From Aphanomyces cochlioides (lineage: Eukaryota; Oomycota; Saprolegniomycetes; Saprolegniales; Verrucalvaceae), in NCBI GenBank assembly GCA_019828595.1, contig JAHQRK010000020.1, positions 1 through 64,000 of the forward strand: 64,000 bases of DNA, read 5' to 3'. Below the pieces are notes generated by a model that saw nothing but the letters and a program-made list of their open reading frames with translations, was not told the DNA's origin and did no database searches. Shown in pieces: positions 26,664-41,165 of this stretch (within the stretch, counting starts at the first letter, position 1; the number at the start of each line of letters is the position of its first letter). Position numbers and translations under genes: made by a program.

Positions 26664-27911
26664 TTTCATGCTGATTTCCCTTCCCACGCAGCTCAATACC
26701 CTTCACACTTTCACACACCTTCAAAAAACCACTGTTTCAGCCAATATCACTCTCGCCATACCACACACACACACACGCACGAAATCTTCCACACACCTCA
26801 ACACAACCTCATACCTTCCTTACTTTCCCATTCACAACAATTTACACAAACTCTCTATCCTTCATCAAACGAACCAGATACATTCTCCAAATACCCCACA
26901 CCACGTGCACATGTGTCCTCTTTGCAAACAAACAAAACACAACTTGCTCTTTCTACCAACGTCCATCTCGGACGCAGGAAGTAGTCGAATGGTACCATTT
27001 CCACGAATCGTGTTTAAACATGTCCGTCGTCCCACATCGTGAACACACCTCCATCAAGAGTTGTAGCATTTGCACCGACTATAGCTCAGCATGTGTATAC
27101 ATTTTTAGGGGTCACCAGCAATGTATACTCATCATGATTCACGTGCATCCAATGGCTTGTCGAGAATCTGCTCAGCGTGGTCGCGCGCCATATCATACGC
27201 GCCACCGTGGACTCCGTGGTCAAGTCATTTGACAGAATCCAAACCTTGCTGTCTGCTATTCAGGGCAATTCGACATCGATATTGTTATCAATACTGCAAT
27301 AAACATGATGCAATATCCATCACACAAATATGGGTAACGACTCATTATTTGCTCTCAAACGGAGTGACAAGACATGCTCTTCACGATGAAATGAACAAAC
27401 GAGAGTGCTGTGTGTATAATTTGTTTTGACGTCGTGACATTGTCGCCTGAACTGATGGTGTTGATTGTCCATTTTGTTTTGTTGTAGTGATCTGTTTCAG
27501 GTAGTTTTGAATTGGTTGTCGATGTATGGTTGCGTTTGAGGTCTCTGATGAGAAATCTATGTTGCAATATCAAGTTGTTATCAAGTCTTGTCAAGGCTAG
27601 ACTCGTCGAAATGGAAGAGGCCATCGACAGAGTGGCCTCGAAAACATCCCAACATTCGATGCAGCCAACCAGCTGAAATCCATACTGCTTGGTCTGACTT
27701 GGATTGCGTCTTGGGCGATCAACCTTGTTGGAGTGACACTGTCGCATCGATTGAACATGTGGGATGGAATATTGCAAGATTTGTAATGTTGACGATGGTA
27801 GGTCAGACGGACCATTCGAGTGTATGCTATCTTTTGAAAGTAGGAAAAGTTGGAAGGATATAAAAAGATAGGGTTTCTCTCTGTGTAGGAGAGGAAAAAA
27901 TGAAAAAGGAA

Positions 27912-27983
27912 CTCCCCGTCCGGGAATTGAACCCGGGTCACCCGCGTGACAGGCGGGTATACTGACCACTATACTAACGAGGA
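27912..27983 (-). tRNA. tRNA-Asp(GTC) copy 22
   Basis: Intact 72-nt gene. Unit to its right: long AC, GATAC-, M1=C, M2=G, M3=A, with a one-base deletion near 28657; 1315 bp. Confidence 0.97.
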
Positions 27984-29226
27984 TTTCATGCTGATTTCCC
28001 TTCCCACGCAGCTCAATACCCTTCACACTTTCACACACCTTCAAAAAACCACTGTTTCAGCCAATATCACTCTCGCCATACCACACACACACACACGCAC
28101 GAAATCTTCCACACACCTCAACACAACCTCATACCTTCCTTACTTTCCCATTCACAACAATTTACACAAACTCTCTATCCTTCATCAAACGAACCCATTC
28201 TCCAAATACCCCACACCACGTGCACATGTGTCCTCTTTGCAAACAAACAAAACACAACTTGCTCTTTCTACCAACGTCCATCTCGGACGCAGGAAGTAGT
28301 CGAATGGTACCATTTCCACGAATCGTGTTTAAACATGTCCGTCGTCCCACATCGTGAACACACCTCCATCAAGAGTTGTAGCATTTGCACCGACTATAGC
28401 TCAGCATGTGTATACATTTTTAGGGGTCACCAGCAATGTATACTCATCATGATTCACGTGCATCCAATGGCTTGTCGAGAATCTGCTCAGCGTGGTCGCG
28501 CGCCATATCATACGCGCCACCGTGGACTCCGTGGTCAAGTCATTTGACAGAATCCAAACCTTGCTGTCTGCTATTCAGGGCAATTCGACATCGATATTGT
28601 TATCAATACTGCAATAAACATGATGCAATATCCATCACACCAATATGGGTAACGACTATTATTTGCTCTCAAACGGAGTGACAAGACATGCTCTTCACGA
28701 TGAAATGAACAAACGAGAGTGCTGTGTGTATAATTTGTTTTGACGTCGTGACATTGTCGCCTGAACTGATGGTGTTGATTGTCCATTTTGTTTTGTTGTA
28801 GTGAGTCTGTTTCAGGTAGTTTTGAATTGGTTGTCGATGTATGGTTGCGTTTGAGGTCTCTGATGAGAAATCTATGTTGCAATATCAAGTTGTTATCAAG
28901 TGTTGTCAAGGCTAGACTCGTCGAAATGGAAGAGGCCATCGACAGAGTGGCCTCGAAAACATCCCAACATTCGATGCAGCCAACCAGCTGAAATCCATAC
29001 TGCTTGGTCTGACTTGGATTGCGTCTTGGGCGATCAACCTTGTTGGAGTGACACTGTCGCATCGATTGAACATGTGGGATGGAATATTGCAAGATTTGTA
29101 ATGTTGACGATGGTAGGTCAGAAGGACCATTCGAGTGTATGCTATCTTTTGAAAGTAGGAAAAGTTGGAAGGATATAAAAAGATAGGGTTTCTCTCTGTG
29201 TAGGAGAGGAAAAAATGAAAAAGGAA

Positions 29227-29298
29227 CTCCCCGTCCGGGAATTGAACCCGGGTCACCCGCGTGACAGGCGGGTATACTGACCACTATACTAACGAGGA
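29227..29298 (-). tRNA. tRNA-Asp(GTC) copy 23
   Basis: Intact 72-nt gene. Unit to its right: long AC, GATAC-, M1=C, M2=C, M3=C; 1316 bp. Confidence 0.97.
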
Positions 29299-30542
29299 TT
29301 TCATGCTGATTTCCCTTCCCACGCAGCTCAATACCCTTCACACTTTCACACACCTTCAAAAAACCACTGTTTCAGCCAATATCACTCTCGCCATACCACA
29401 CACACACACACGCACGAAATCTTCCACACACCTCAACACAACCTCATACCTTCCTTACTTTCCCATTCACAACAATTTACACAAACTCTCTATCCTTCAT
29501 CAAACGAACCCATTCTCCAAATACCCCACACCACGTGCACATGTGTCCTCTTTGCAAACAAACAAAACACAACTTGCTCTTTCTACCAACGTCCATCTCG
29601 GACGCAGGAAGTAGTCGAATGGTACCATTTCCACGAATCGTGTTTAAACATGTCCGTCGTCCCACATCGTGAACACACCTCCATCAAGAGTTGTAGCATT
29701 TGCACCGACTATAGCTCAGCATGTGTATACATTTTTAGGGGTCACCAGCAATGTATACTCATCATGATTCACGTGCATCCAATGGCTTGTCGAGAATCTG
29801 CTCAGCGTGGTCGCGCGCCATATCATACGCGCCACCGTGGACTCCGTGGTCAAGTCATTTGACAGAATCCAAACCTTGCTGTCTGCTATTCAGGGCAATT
29901 CGACATCGATATTGTTATCAATACTGCAATAAACATGATGCAATATCCATCACACCAATATGGGTAACGACTCATTATTTGCTCTCAAACGGAGTGACAA
30001 GACATGCTCTTCACGATGAAATGAACAAACGAGAGTGCTGTGTGTATAATTTGTTTTGACGTCGTGACATTGTCGCCTGAACTGATGGTGTTGATTGTCC
30101 ATTTTGTTTTGTTGTAGTGAGTCTGTTTCAGGTAGTTTTGAATTGGTTGTCGATGTATGGTTGCGTTTGAGGTCTCTGATGAGAAATCTATGTTGCAATA
30201 TCAAGTTGTTATCAAGTCTTGTCAAGGCTAGACTCGTCGAAATGGAAGAGGCCATCGACAGAGTGGCCTCGAAAACATCCCAACATTCGATGCAGCCAAC
30301 CAGCTGAAATCCATACTGCTTGGTCTGACTTGGATTGCGTCTTGGGCGATCAACCTTGTTGGAGTGACACTGTCGCATCGATTGAACATGTGGGATGGAA
30401 TATTGCAAGATTTGTAATGTTGACGATGGTAGGTCAGACGGACCATTCGAGTGTATGCTATCTTTTGAAAGTAGGAAAAGTTGGAAGGATATAAAAAGAT
30501 AGGGTTTCTCTCTGTGTAGGAGAGGAAAAAATGAAAAAGGAA

Positions 30543-30614
30543 CTCCCCGTCCGGGAATTGAACCCGGGTCACCCGCGTGACAGGCGGGTATACTGACCAC
30601 TATACTAACGAGGA
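30543..30614 (-). tRNA. tRNA-Asp(GTC) copy 24
   Basis: Intact 72-nt gene. Unit to its right: long AC, GATAC-, M1=C, M2=C, M3=C; 1316 bp. Confidence 0.97.
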
Positions 30615-31858
30615 TTTCATGCTGATTTCCCTTCCCACGCAGCTCAATACCCTTCACACTTTCACACACCTTCAAAAAACCACTGTTTCAGCCAATATCA
30701 CTCTCGCCATACCACACACACACACACGCACGAAATCTTCCACACACCTCAACACAACCTCATACCTTCCTTACTTTCCCATTCACAACAATTTACACAA
30801 ACTCTCTATCCTTCATCAAACGAACCCATTCTCCAAATACCCCACACCACGTGCACATGTGTCCTCTTTGCAAACAAACAAAACACAACTTGCTCTTTCT
30901 ACCAACGTCCATCTCGGACGCAGGAAGTAGTCGAATGGTACCATTTCCACGAATCGTGTTTAAACATGTCCGTCGTCCCACATCGTGAACACACCTCCAT
31001 CAAGAGTTGTAGCATTTGCACCGACTATAGCTCAGCATGTGTATACATTTTTAGGGGTCACCAGCAATGTATACTCATCATGATTCACGTGCATCCAATG
31101 GCTTGTCGAGAATCTGCTCAGCGTGGTCGCGCGCCATATCATACGCGCCACCGTGGACTCCGTGGTCAAGTCATTTGACAGAATCCAAACCTTGCTGTCT
31201 GCTATTCAGGGCAATTCGACATCGATATTGTTATCAATACTGCAATAAACATGATGCAATATCCATCACACCAATATGGGTAACGACTCATTATTTGCTC
31301 TCAAACGGAGTGACAAGACATGCTCTTCACGATGAAATGAACAAACGAGAGTGCTGTGTGTATAATTTGTTTTGACGTCGTGACATTGTCGCCTGAACTG
31401 ATGGTGTTGATTGTCCATTTTGTTTTGTTGTAGTGAGTCTGTTTCAGGTAGTTTTGAATTGGTTGTCGATGTATGGTTGCGTTTGAGGTCTCTGATGAGA
31501 AATCTATGTTGCAATATCAAGTTGTTATCAAGTCTTGTCAAGGCTAGACTCGTCGAAATGGAAGAGGCCATCGACAGAGTGGCCTCGAAAACATCCCAAC
31601 ATTCGATGCAGCCAACCAGCTGAAATCCATACTGCTTGGTCTGACTTGGATTGCGTCTTGGGCGATCAACCTTGTTGGAGTGACACTGTCGCATCGATTG
31701 AACATGTGGGATGGAATATTGCAAGATTTGTAATGTTGACGATGGTAGGTCAGACGGACCATTCGAGTGTATGCTATCTTTTGAAAGTAGGAAAAGTTGG
31801 AAGGATATAAAAAGATAGGGTTTCTCTCTGTGTAGGAGAGGAAAAAATGAAAAAGGAA

Positions 31859-31930
31859 CTCCCCGTCCGGGAATTGAACCCGGGTCACCCGCGTGACAGG
31901 CGGGTATACTGACCACTATACTAACGAGGA
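31859..31930 (-). tRNA. tRNA-Asp(GTC) copy 25
   Basis: Intact 72-nt gene. Unit to its right: long AC, GATAC-, M1=C, M2=C, M3=A; 1316 bp. Confidence 0.97.
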
Positions 31931-33174
31931 TTTCATGCTGATTTCCCTTCCCACGCAGCTCAATACCCTTCACACTTTCACACACCTTCAAAAAACCACT
32001 GTTTCAGCCAATATCACTCTCGCCATACCACACACACACACACGCACGAAATCTTCCACACACCTCAACACAACCTCATACCTTCCTTACTTTCCCATTC
32101 ACAACAATTTACACAAACTCTCTATCCTTCATCAAACGAACCCATTCTCCAAATACCCCACACCACGTGCACATGTGTCCTCTTTGCAAACAAACAAAAC
32201 ACAACTTGCTCTTTCTACCAACGTCCATCTCGGACGCAGGAAGTAGTCGAATGGTACCATTTCCACGAATCGTGTTTAAACATGTCCGTCGTCCCACATC
32301 GTGAACACACCTCCATCAAGAGTTGTAGCATTTGCACCGACTATAGCTCAGCATGTGTATACATTTTTAGGGGTCACCAGCAATGTATACTCATCATGAT
32401 TCACGTGCATCCAATGGCTTGTCGAGAATCTGCTCAGCGTGGTCGCGCGCCATATCATACGCGCCACCGTGGACTCCGTGGTCAAGTCATTTGACAGAAT
32501 CCAAACCTTGCTGTCTGCTATTCAGGGCAATTCGACATCGATATTGTTATCAATACTGCAATAAACATGATGCAATATCCATCACACCAATATGGGTAAC
32601 GACTCATTATTTGCTCTCAAACGGAGTGACAAGACATGCTCTTCACGATGAAATGAACAAACGAGAGTGCTGTGTGTATAATTTGTTTTGACGTCGTGAC
32701 ATTGTCGCCTGAACTGATGGTGTTGATTGTCCATTTTGTTTTGTTGTAGTGAGTCTGTTTCAGGTAGTTTTGAATTGGTTGTCGATGTATGGTTGCGTTT
32801 GAGGTCTCTGATGAGAAATCTATGTTGCAATATCAAGTTGTTATCAAGTCTTGTCAAGGCTAGACTCGTCGAAATGGAAGAGGCCATCGACAGAGTGGCC
32901 TCGAAAACATCCCAACATTCGATGCAGCCAACCAGCTGAAATCCATACTGCTTGGTCTGACTTGGATTGCGTCTTGGGCGATCAACCTTGTTGGAGTGAC
33001 ACTGTCGCATCGATTGAACATGTGGGATGGAATATTGCAAGATTTGTAATGTTGACGATGGTAGGTCAGAAGGACCATTCGAGTGTATGCTATCTTTTGA
33101 AAGTAGGAAAAGTTGGAAGGATATAAAAAGATAGGGTTTCTCTCTGTGTAGGAGAGGAAAAAATGAAAAAGGAA

Positions 33175-33246
33175 CTCCCCGTCCGGGAATTGAACCCGGG
33201 TCACCCGCGTGACAGGCGGGTATACTGACCACTATACTAACGAGGA
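33175..33246 (-). tRNA. tRNA-Asp(GTC) copy 26
   Basis: Intact 72-nt gene. Unit to its right: long AC, GATAC+, M1=C, M2=C, M3=C; 1321 bp. Confidence 0.97.
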
Positions 33247-34495
33247 TTTCATGCTGATTTCCCTTCCCACGCAGCTCAATACCCTTCACACTTTCACACA
33301 CCTTCAAAAAACCACTGTTTCAGCCAATATCACTCTCGCCATACCACACACACACACACGCACGAAATCTTCCACACACCTCAACACAACCTCATACCTT
33401 CCTTACTTTCCCATTCACAACAATTTACACAAACTCTCTATCCTTCATCAAACGAACCAGATACATTCTCCAAATACCCCACACCACGTGCACATGTGTC
33501 CTCTTTGCAAACAAACAAAACACAACTTGCTCTTTCTACCAACGTCCATCTCGGACGCAGGAAGTAGTCGAATGGTACCATTTCCACGAATCGTGTTTAA
33601 ACATGTCCGTCGTCCCACATCGTGAACACACCTCCATCAAGAGTTGTAGCATTTGCACCGACTATAGCTCAGCATGTGTATACATTTTTAGGGGTCACCA
33701 GCAATGTATACTCATCATGATTCACGTGCATCCAATGGCTTGTCGAGAATCTGCTCAGCGTGGTCGCGCGCCATATCATACGCGCCACCGTGGACTCCGT
33801 GGTCAAGTCATTTGACAGAATCCAAACCTTGCTGTCTGCTATTCAGGGCAATTCGACATCGATATTGTTATCAATACTGCAATAAACATGATGCAATATC
33901 CATCACACCAATATGGGTAACGACTCATTATTTGCTCTCAAACGGAGTGACAAGACATGCTCTTCACGATGAAATGAACAAACGAGAGTGCTGTGTGTAT
34001 AATTTGTTTTGACGTCGTGACATTGTCGCCTGAACTGATGGTGTTGATTGTCCATTTTGTTTTGTTGTAGTGAGTCTGTTTCAGGTAGTTTTGAATTGGT
34101 TGTCGATGTATGGTTGCGTTTGAGGTCTCTGATGAGAAATCTATGTTGCAATATCAAGTTGTTATCAAGTCTTGTCAAGGCTAGACTCGTCGAAATGGAA
34201 GAGGCCATCGACAGAGTGGCCTCGAAAACATCCCAACATTCGATGCAGCCAACCAGCTGAAATCCATACTGCTTGGTCTGACTTGGATTGCGTCTTGGGC
34301 GATCAACCTTGTTGGAGTGACACTGTCGCATCGATTGAACATGTGGGATGGAATATTGCAAGATTTGTAATGTTGACGATGGTAGGTCAGACGGACCATT
34401 CGAGTGTATGCTATCTTTTGAAAGTAGGAAAAGTTGGAAGGATATAAAAAGATAGGGTTTCTCTCTGTGTAGGAGAGGAAAAAATGAAAAAGGAA

Positions 34496-34567
34496 CTCCC
34501 CGTCCGGGAATTGAACCCGGGTCACCCGCGTGACAGGCGGGTATACTGACCACTATACTAACGAGGA
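34496..34567 (-). tRNA. tRNA-Asp(GTC) copy 27
   Basis: Intact 72-nt gene. Unit to its right: medium AC, GATAC-, M1=C, M2=C, M3=C, with a private T (CCTTATACC near 34711); 1314 bp. Confidence 0.97.
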
Positions 34568-35809
34568 TTTCATGCTGATTTCCCTTCCCACGCAGCTCAA
34601 TACCCTTCACACTTTCACACACCTTCAAAAAACCACTGTTTCAGCCAATATCACTCTCGCCATACCACACACACACACGCACGAAATCTTCCACACACCT
34701 CAACACAACCTTATACCTTCCTTACTTTCCCATTCACAACAATTTACACAAACTCTCTATCCTTCATCAAACGAACCCATTCTCCAAATACCCCACACCA
34801 CGTGCACATGTGTCCTCTTTGCAAACAAACAAAACACAACTTGCTCTTTCTACCAACGTCCATCTCGGACGCAGGAAGTAGTCGAATGGTACCATTTCCA
34901 CGAATCGTGTTTAAACATGTCCGTCGTCCCACATCGTGAACACACCTCCATCAAGAGTTGTAGCATTTGCACCGACTATAGCTCAGCATGTGTATACATT
35001 TTTAGGGGTCACCAGCAATGTATACTCATCATGATTCACGTGCATCCAATGGCTTGTCGAGAATCTGCTCAGCGTGGTCGCGCGCCATATCATACGCGCC
35101 ACCGTGGACTCCGTGGTCAAGTCATTTGACAGAATCCAAACCTTGCTGTCTGCTATTCAGGGCAATTCGACATCGATATTGTTATCAATACTGCAATAAA
35201 CATGATGCAATATCCATCACACCAATATGGGTAACGACTCATTATTTGCTCTCAAACGGAGTGACAAGACATGCTCTTCACGATGAAATGAACAAACGAG
35301 AGTGCTGTGTGTATAATTTGTTTTGACGTCGTGACATTGTCGCCTGAACTGATGGTGTTGATTGTCCATTTTGTTTTGTTGTAGTGAGTCTGTTTCAGGT
35401 AGTTTTGAATTGGTTGTCGATGTATGGTTGCGTTTGAGGTCTCTGATGAGAAATCTATGTTGCAATATCAAGTTGTTATCAAGTCTTGTCAAGGCTAGAC
35501 TCGTCGAAATGGAAGAGGCCATCGACAGAGTGGCCTCGAAAACATCCCAACATTCGATGCAGCCAACCAGCTGAAATCCATACTGCTTGGTCTGACTTGG
35601 ATTGCGTCTTGGGCGATCAACCTTGTTGGAGTGACACTGTCGCATCGATTGAACATGTGGGATGGAATATTGCAAGATTTGTAATGTTGACGATGGTAGG
35701 TCAGACGGACCATTCGAGTGTATGCTATCTTTTGAAAGTAGGAAAAGTTGGAAGGATATAAAAAGATAGGGTTTCTCTCTGTGTAGGAGAGGAAAAAATG
35801 AAAAAGGAA

Positions 35810-35881
35810 CTCCCCGTCCGGGAATTGAACCCGGGTCACCCGCGTGACAGGCGGGTATACTGACCACTATACTAACGAGGA
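35810..35881 (-). tRNA. tRNA-Asp(GTC) copy 28
   Basis: Intact 72-nt gene. Unit to its right: long AC, GATAC+, M1=C, M2=C, M3=C; 1321 bp. Confidence 0.97.
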
Positions 35882-37130
35882 TTTCATGCTGATTTCCCTT
35901 CCCACGCAGCTCAATACCCTTCACACTTTCACACACCTTCAAAAAACCACTGTTTCAGCCAATATCACTCTCGCCATACCACACACACACACACGCACGA
36001 AATCTTCCACACACCTCAACACAACCTCATACCTTCCTTACTTTCCCATTCACAACAATTTACACAAACTCTCTATCCTTCATCAAACGAACCAGATACA
36101 TTCTCCAAATACCCCACACCACGTGCACATGTGTCCTCTTTGCAAACAAACAAAACACAACTTGCTCTTTCTACCAACGTCCATCTCGGACGCAGGAAGT
36201 AGTCGAATGGTACCATTTCCACGAATCGTGTTTAAACATGTCCGTCGTCCCACATCGTGAACACACCTCCATCAAGAGTTGTAGCATTTGCACCGACTAT
36301 AGCTCAGCATGTGTATACATTTTTAGGGGTCACCAGCAATGTATACTCATCATGATTCACGTGCATCCAATGGCTTGTCGAGAATCTGCTCAGCGTGGTC
36401 GCGCGCCATATCATACGCGCCACCGTGGACTCCGTGGTCAAGTCATTTGACAGAATCCAAACCTTGCTGTCTGCTATTCAGGGCAATTCGACATCGATAT
36501 TGTTATCAATACTGCAATAAACATGATGCAATATCCATCACACCAATATGGGTAACGACTCATTATTTGCTCTCAAACGGAGTGACAAGACATGCTCTTC
36601 ACGATGAAATGAACAAACGAGAGTGCTGTGTGTATAATTTGTTTTGACGTCGTGACATTGTCGCCTGAACTGATGGTGTTGATTGTCCATTTTGTTTTGT
36701 TGTAGTGAGTCTGTTTCAGGTAGTTTTGAATTGGTTGTCGATGTATGGTTGCGTTTGAGGTCTCTGATGAGAAATCTATGTTGCAATATCAAGTTGTTAT
36801 CAAGTCTTGTCAAGGCTAGACTCGTCGAAATGGAAGAGGCCATCGACAGAGTGGCCTCGAAAACATCCCAACATTCGATGCAGCCAACCAGCTGAAATCC
36901 ATACTGCTTGGTCTGACTTGGATTGCGTCTTGGGCGATCAACCTTGTTGGAGTGACACTGTCGCATCGATTGAACATGTGGGATGGAATATTGCAAGATT
37001 TGTAATGTTGACGATGGTAGGTCAGACGGACCATTCGAGTGTATGCTATCTTTTGAAAGTAGGAAAAGTTGGAAGGATATAAAAAGATAGGGTTTCTCTC
37101 TGTGTAGGAGAGGAAAAAATGAAAAAGGAA

Positions 37131-37202
37131 CTCCCCGTCCGGGAATTGAACCCGGGTCACCCGCGTGACAGGCGGGTATACTGACCACTATACTAACGAG
37201 GA
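37131..37202 (-). tRNA. tRNA-Asp(GTC) copy 29
   Basis: Intact 72-nt gene. Unit to its right: long AC, GATAC+, M1=A, M2=C, M3=C; 1321 bp. This marker combination repeats in units 30 and 31. Confidence 0.97.
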
Positions 37203-38451
37203 TTTCATGCTGATTTCCCTTCCCACGCAGCTCAATACCCTTCACACTTTCACACACCTTCAAAAAACCACTGTTTCAGCCAATATCACTCTCGCCATAC
37301 CACACACACACACACGCACGAAATCTTCCACACACCTCAACACAACCTCATACCTTCCTTACTTTCCCATTCACAACAATTTACACAAACTCTCTATCCT
37401 TCATCAAACGAACCAGATACATTCTCCAAATACCCCACACCACGTGCACATGTGTCCTCTTTGCAAACAAACAAAACACAACTTGCTCTTTCTACCAACG
37501 TCCATCTCGGACGCAGGAAGTAGTCGAATGGTACCATTTCCACGAATCGTGTTTAAACATGTCCGTCGTCCCACATCGTGAACACACCTCCATCAAGAGT
37601 TGTAGCATTTGCACCGACTATAGCTCAGCATGTGTATACATTTTTAGGGGTCACCAGCAATGTATACTCATCATGATTCACGTGCATCCAATGGCTTGTC
37701 GAGAATCTGCTCAGCGTGGTCGCGCGCCATATCATACGCGCCACCGTGGACTCCGTGGTCAAGTCATTTGACAGAATCCAAACCTTGCTGTCTGCTATTC
37801 AGGGCAATTCGACATCGATATTGTTATCAATACTGCAATAAACATGATGCAATATCCATCACACAAATATGGGTAACGACTCATTATTTGCTCTCAAACG
37901 GAGTGACAAGACATGCTCTTCACGATGAAATGAACAAACGAGAGTGCTGTGTGTATAATTTGTTTTGACGTCGTGACATTGTCGCCTGAACTGATGGTGT
38001 TGATTGTCCATTTTGTTTTGTTGTAGTGAGTCTGTTTCAGGTAGTTTTGAATTGGTTGTCGATGTATGGTTGCGTTTGAGGTCTCTGATGAGAAATCTAT
38101 GTTGCAATATCAAGTTGTTATCAAGTCTTGTCAAGGCTAGACTCGTCGAAATGGAAGAGGCCATCGACAGAGTGGCCTCGAAAACATCCCAACATTCGAT
38201 GCAGCCAACCAGCTGAAATCCATACTGCTTGGTCTGACTTGGATTGCGTCTTGGGCGATCAACCTTGTTGGAGTGACACTGTCGCATCGATTGAACATGT
38301 GGGATGGAATATTGCAAGATTTGTAATGTTGACGATGGTAGGTCAGACGGACCATTCGAGTGTATGCTATCTTTTGAAAGTAGGAAAAGTTGGAAGGATA
38401 TAAAAAGATAGGGTTTCTCTCTGTGTAGGAGAGGAAAAAATGAAAAAGGAA

Positions 38452-38523
38452 CTCCCCGTCCGGGAATTGAACCCGGGTCACCCGCGTGACAGGCGGGTAT
38501 ACTGACCACTATACTAACGAGGA
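38452..38523 (-). tRNA. tRNA-Asp(GTC) copy 30
   Basis: Intact 72-nt gene. Unit to its right: long AC, GATAC+, M1=A, M2=C, M3=C; 1321 bp. Confidence 0.97.
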
Positions 38524-39772
38524 TTTCATGCTGATTTCCCTTCCCACGCAGCTCAATACCCTTCACACTTTCACACACCTTCAAAAAACCACTGTTTCAG
38601 CCAATATCACTCTCGCCATACCACACACACACACACGCACGAAATCTTCCACACACCTCAACACAACCTCATACCTTCCTTACTTTCCCATTCACAACAA
38701 TTTACACAAACTCTCTATCCTTCATCAAACGAACCAGATACATTCTCCAAATACCCCACACCACGTGCACATGTGTCCTCTTTGCAAACAAACAAAACAC
38801 AACTTGCTCTTTCTACCAACGTCCATCTCGGACGCAGGAAGTAGTCGAATGGTACCATTTCCACGAATCGTGTTTAAACATGTCCGTCGTCCCACATCGT
38901 GAACACACCTCCATCAAGAGTTGTAGCATTTGCACCGACTATAGCTCAGCATGTGTATACATTTTTAGGGGTCACCAGCAATGTATACTCATCATGATTC
39001 ACGTGCATCCAATGGCTTGTCGAGAATCTGCTCAGCGTGGTCGCGCGCCATATCATACGCGCCACCGTGGACTCCGTGGTCAAGTCATTTGACAGAATCC
39101 AAACCTTGCTGTCTGCTATTCAGGGCAATTCGACATCGATATTGTTATCAATACTGCAATAAACATGATGCAATATCCATCACACAAATATGGGTAACGA
39201 CTCATTATTTGCTCTCAAACGGAGTGACAAGACATGCTCTTCACGATGAAATGAACAAACGAGAGTGCTGTGTGTATAATTTGTTTTGACGTCGTGACAT
39301 TGTCGCCTGAACTGATGGTGTTGATTGTCCATTTTGTTTTGTTGTAGTGAGTCTGTTTCAGGTAGTTTTGAATTGGTTGTCGATGTATGGTTGCGTTTGA
39401 GGTCTCTGATGAGAAATCTATGTTGCAATATCAAGTTGTTATCAAGTCTTGTCAAGGCTAGACTCGTCGAAATGGAAGAGGCCATCGACAGAGTGGCCTC
39501 GAAAACATCCCAACATTCGATGCAGCCAACCAGCTGAAATCCATACTGCTTGGTCTGACTTGGATTGCGTCTTGGGCGATCAACCTTGTTGGAGTGACAC
39601 TGTCGCATCGATTGAACATGTGGGATGGAATATTGCAAGATTTGTAATGTTGACGATGGTAGGTCAGACGGACCATTCGAGTGTATGCTATCTTTTGAAA
39701 GTAGGAAAAGTTGGAAGGATATAAAAAGATAGGGTTTCTCTCTGTGTAGGAGAGGAAAAAATGAAAAAGGAA

Positions 39773-39844
39773 CTCCCCGTCCGGGAATTGAACCCGGGTC
39801 ACCCGCGTGACAGGCGGGTATACTGACCACTATACTAACGAGGA
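39773..39844 (-). tRNA. tRNA-Asp(GTC) copy 31
   Basis: Intact 72-nt gene. Unit to its right: long AC, GATAC+, M1=A, M2=C, M3=C, with a private ATAGGTAACG variant near 40513; 1321 bp. Confidence 0.97.
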
Positions 39845-41093
39845 TTTCATGCTGATTTCCCTTCCCACGCAGCTCAATACCCTTCACACTTTCACACACC
39901 TTCAAAAAACCACTGTTTCAGCCAATATCACTCTCGCCATACCACACACACACACACGCACGAAATCTTCCACACACCTCAACACAACCTCATACCTTCC
40001 TTACTTTCCCATTCACAACAATTTACACAAACTCTCTATCCTTCATCAAACGAACCAGATACATTCTCCAAATACCCCACACCACGTGCACATGTGTCCT
40101 CTTTGCAAACAAACAAAACACAACTTGCTCTTTCTACCAACGTCCATCTCGGACGCAGGAAGTAGTCGAATGGTACCATTTCCACGAATCGTGTTTAAAC
40201 ATGTCCGTCGTCCCACATCGTGAACACACCTCCATCAAGAGTTGTAGCATTTGCACCGACTATAGCTCAGCATGTGTATACATTTTTAGGGGTCACCAGC
40301 AATGTATACTCATCATGATTCACGTGCATCCAATGGCTTGTCGAGAATCTGCTCAGCGTGGTCGCGCGCCATATCATACGCGCCACCGTGGACTCCGTGG
40401 TCAAGTCATTTGACAGAATCCAAACCTTGCTGTCTGCTATTCAGGGCAATTCGACATCGATATTGTTATCAATACTGCAATAAACATGATGCAATATCCA
40501 TCACACAAATATAGGTAACGACTCATTATTTGCTCTCAAACGGAGTGACAAGACATGCTCTTCACGATGAAATGAACAAACGAGAGTGCTGTGTGTATAA
40601 TTTGTTTTGACGTCGTGACATTGTCGCCTGAACTGATGGTGTTGATTGTCCATTTTGTTTTGTTGTAGTGAGTCTGTTTCAGGTAGTTTTGAATTGGTTG
40701 TCGATGTATGGTTGCGTTTGAGGTCTCTGATGAGAAATCTATGTTGCAATATCAAGTTGTTATCAAGTCTTGTCAAGGCTAGACTCGTCGAAATGGAAGA
40801 GGCCATCGACAGAGTGGCCTCGAAAACATCCCAACATTCGATGCAGCCAACCAGCTGAAATCCATACTGCTTGGTCTGACTTGGATTGCGTCTTGGGCGA
40901 TCAACCTTGTTGGAGTGACACTGTCGCATCGATTGAACATGTGGGATGGAATATTGCAAGATTTGTAATGTTGACGATGGTAGGTCAGACGGACCATTCG
41001 AGTGTATGCTATCTTTTGAAAGTAGGAAAAGTTGGAAGGATATAAAAAGATAGGGTTTCTCTCTGTGTAGGAGAGGAAAAAATGAAAAAGGAA

Positions 41094-41165
41094 CTCCCCG
41101 TCCGGGAATTGAACCCGGGTCACCCGCGTGACAGGCGGGTATACTGACCACTATACTAACGAGGA
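41094..41165 (-). tRNA. tRNA-Asp(GTC) copy 32
   Basis: Intact 72-nt gene. Unit to its right is the first with a short AC tract: GATAC-, M1=C, M2=C, M3=C; 1312 bp. Confidence 0.97.
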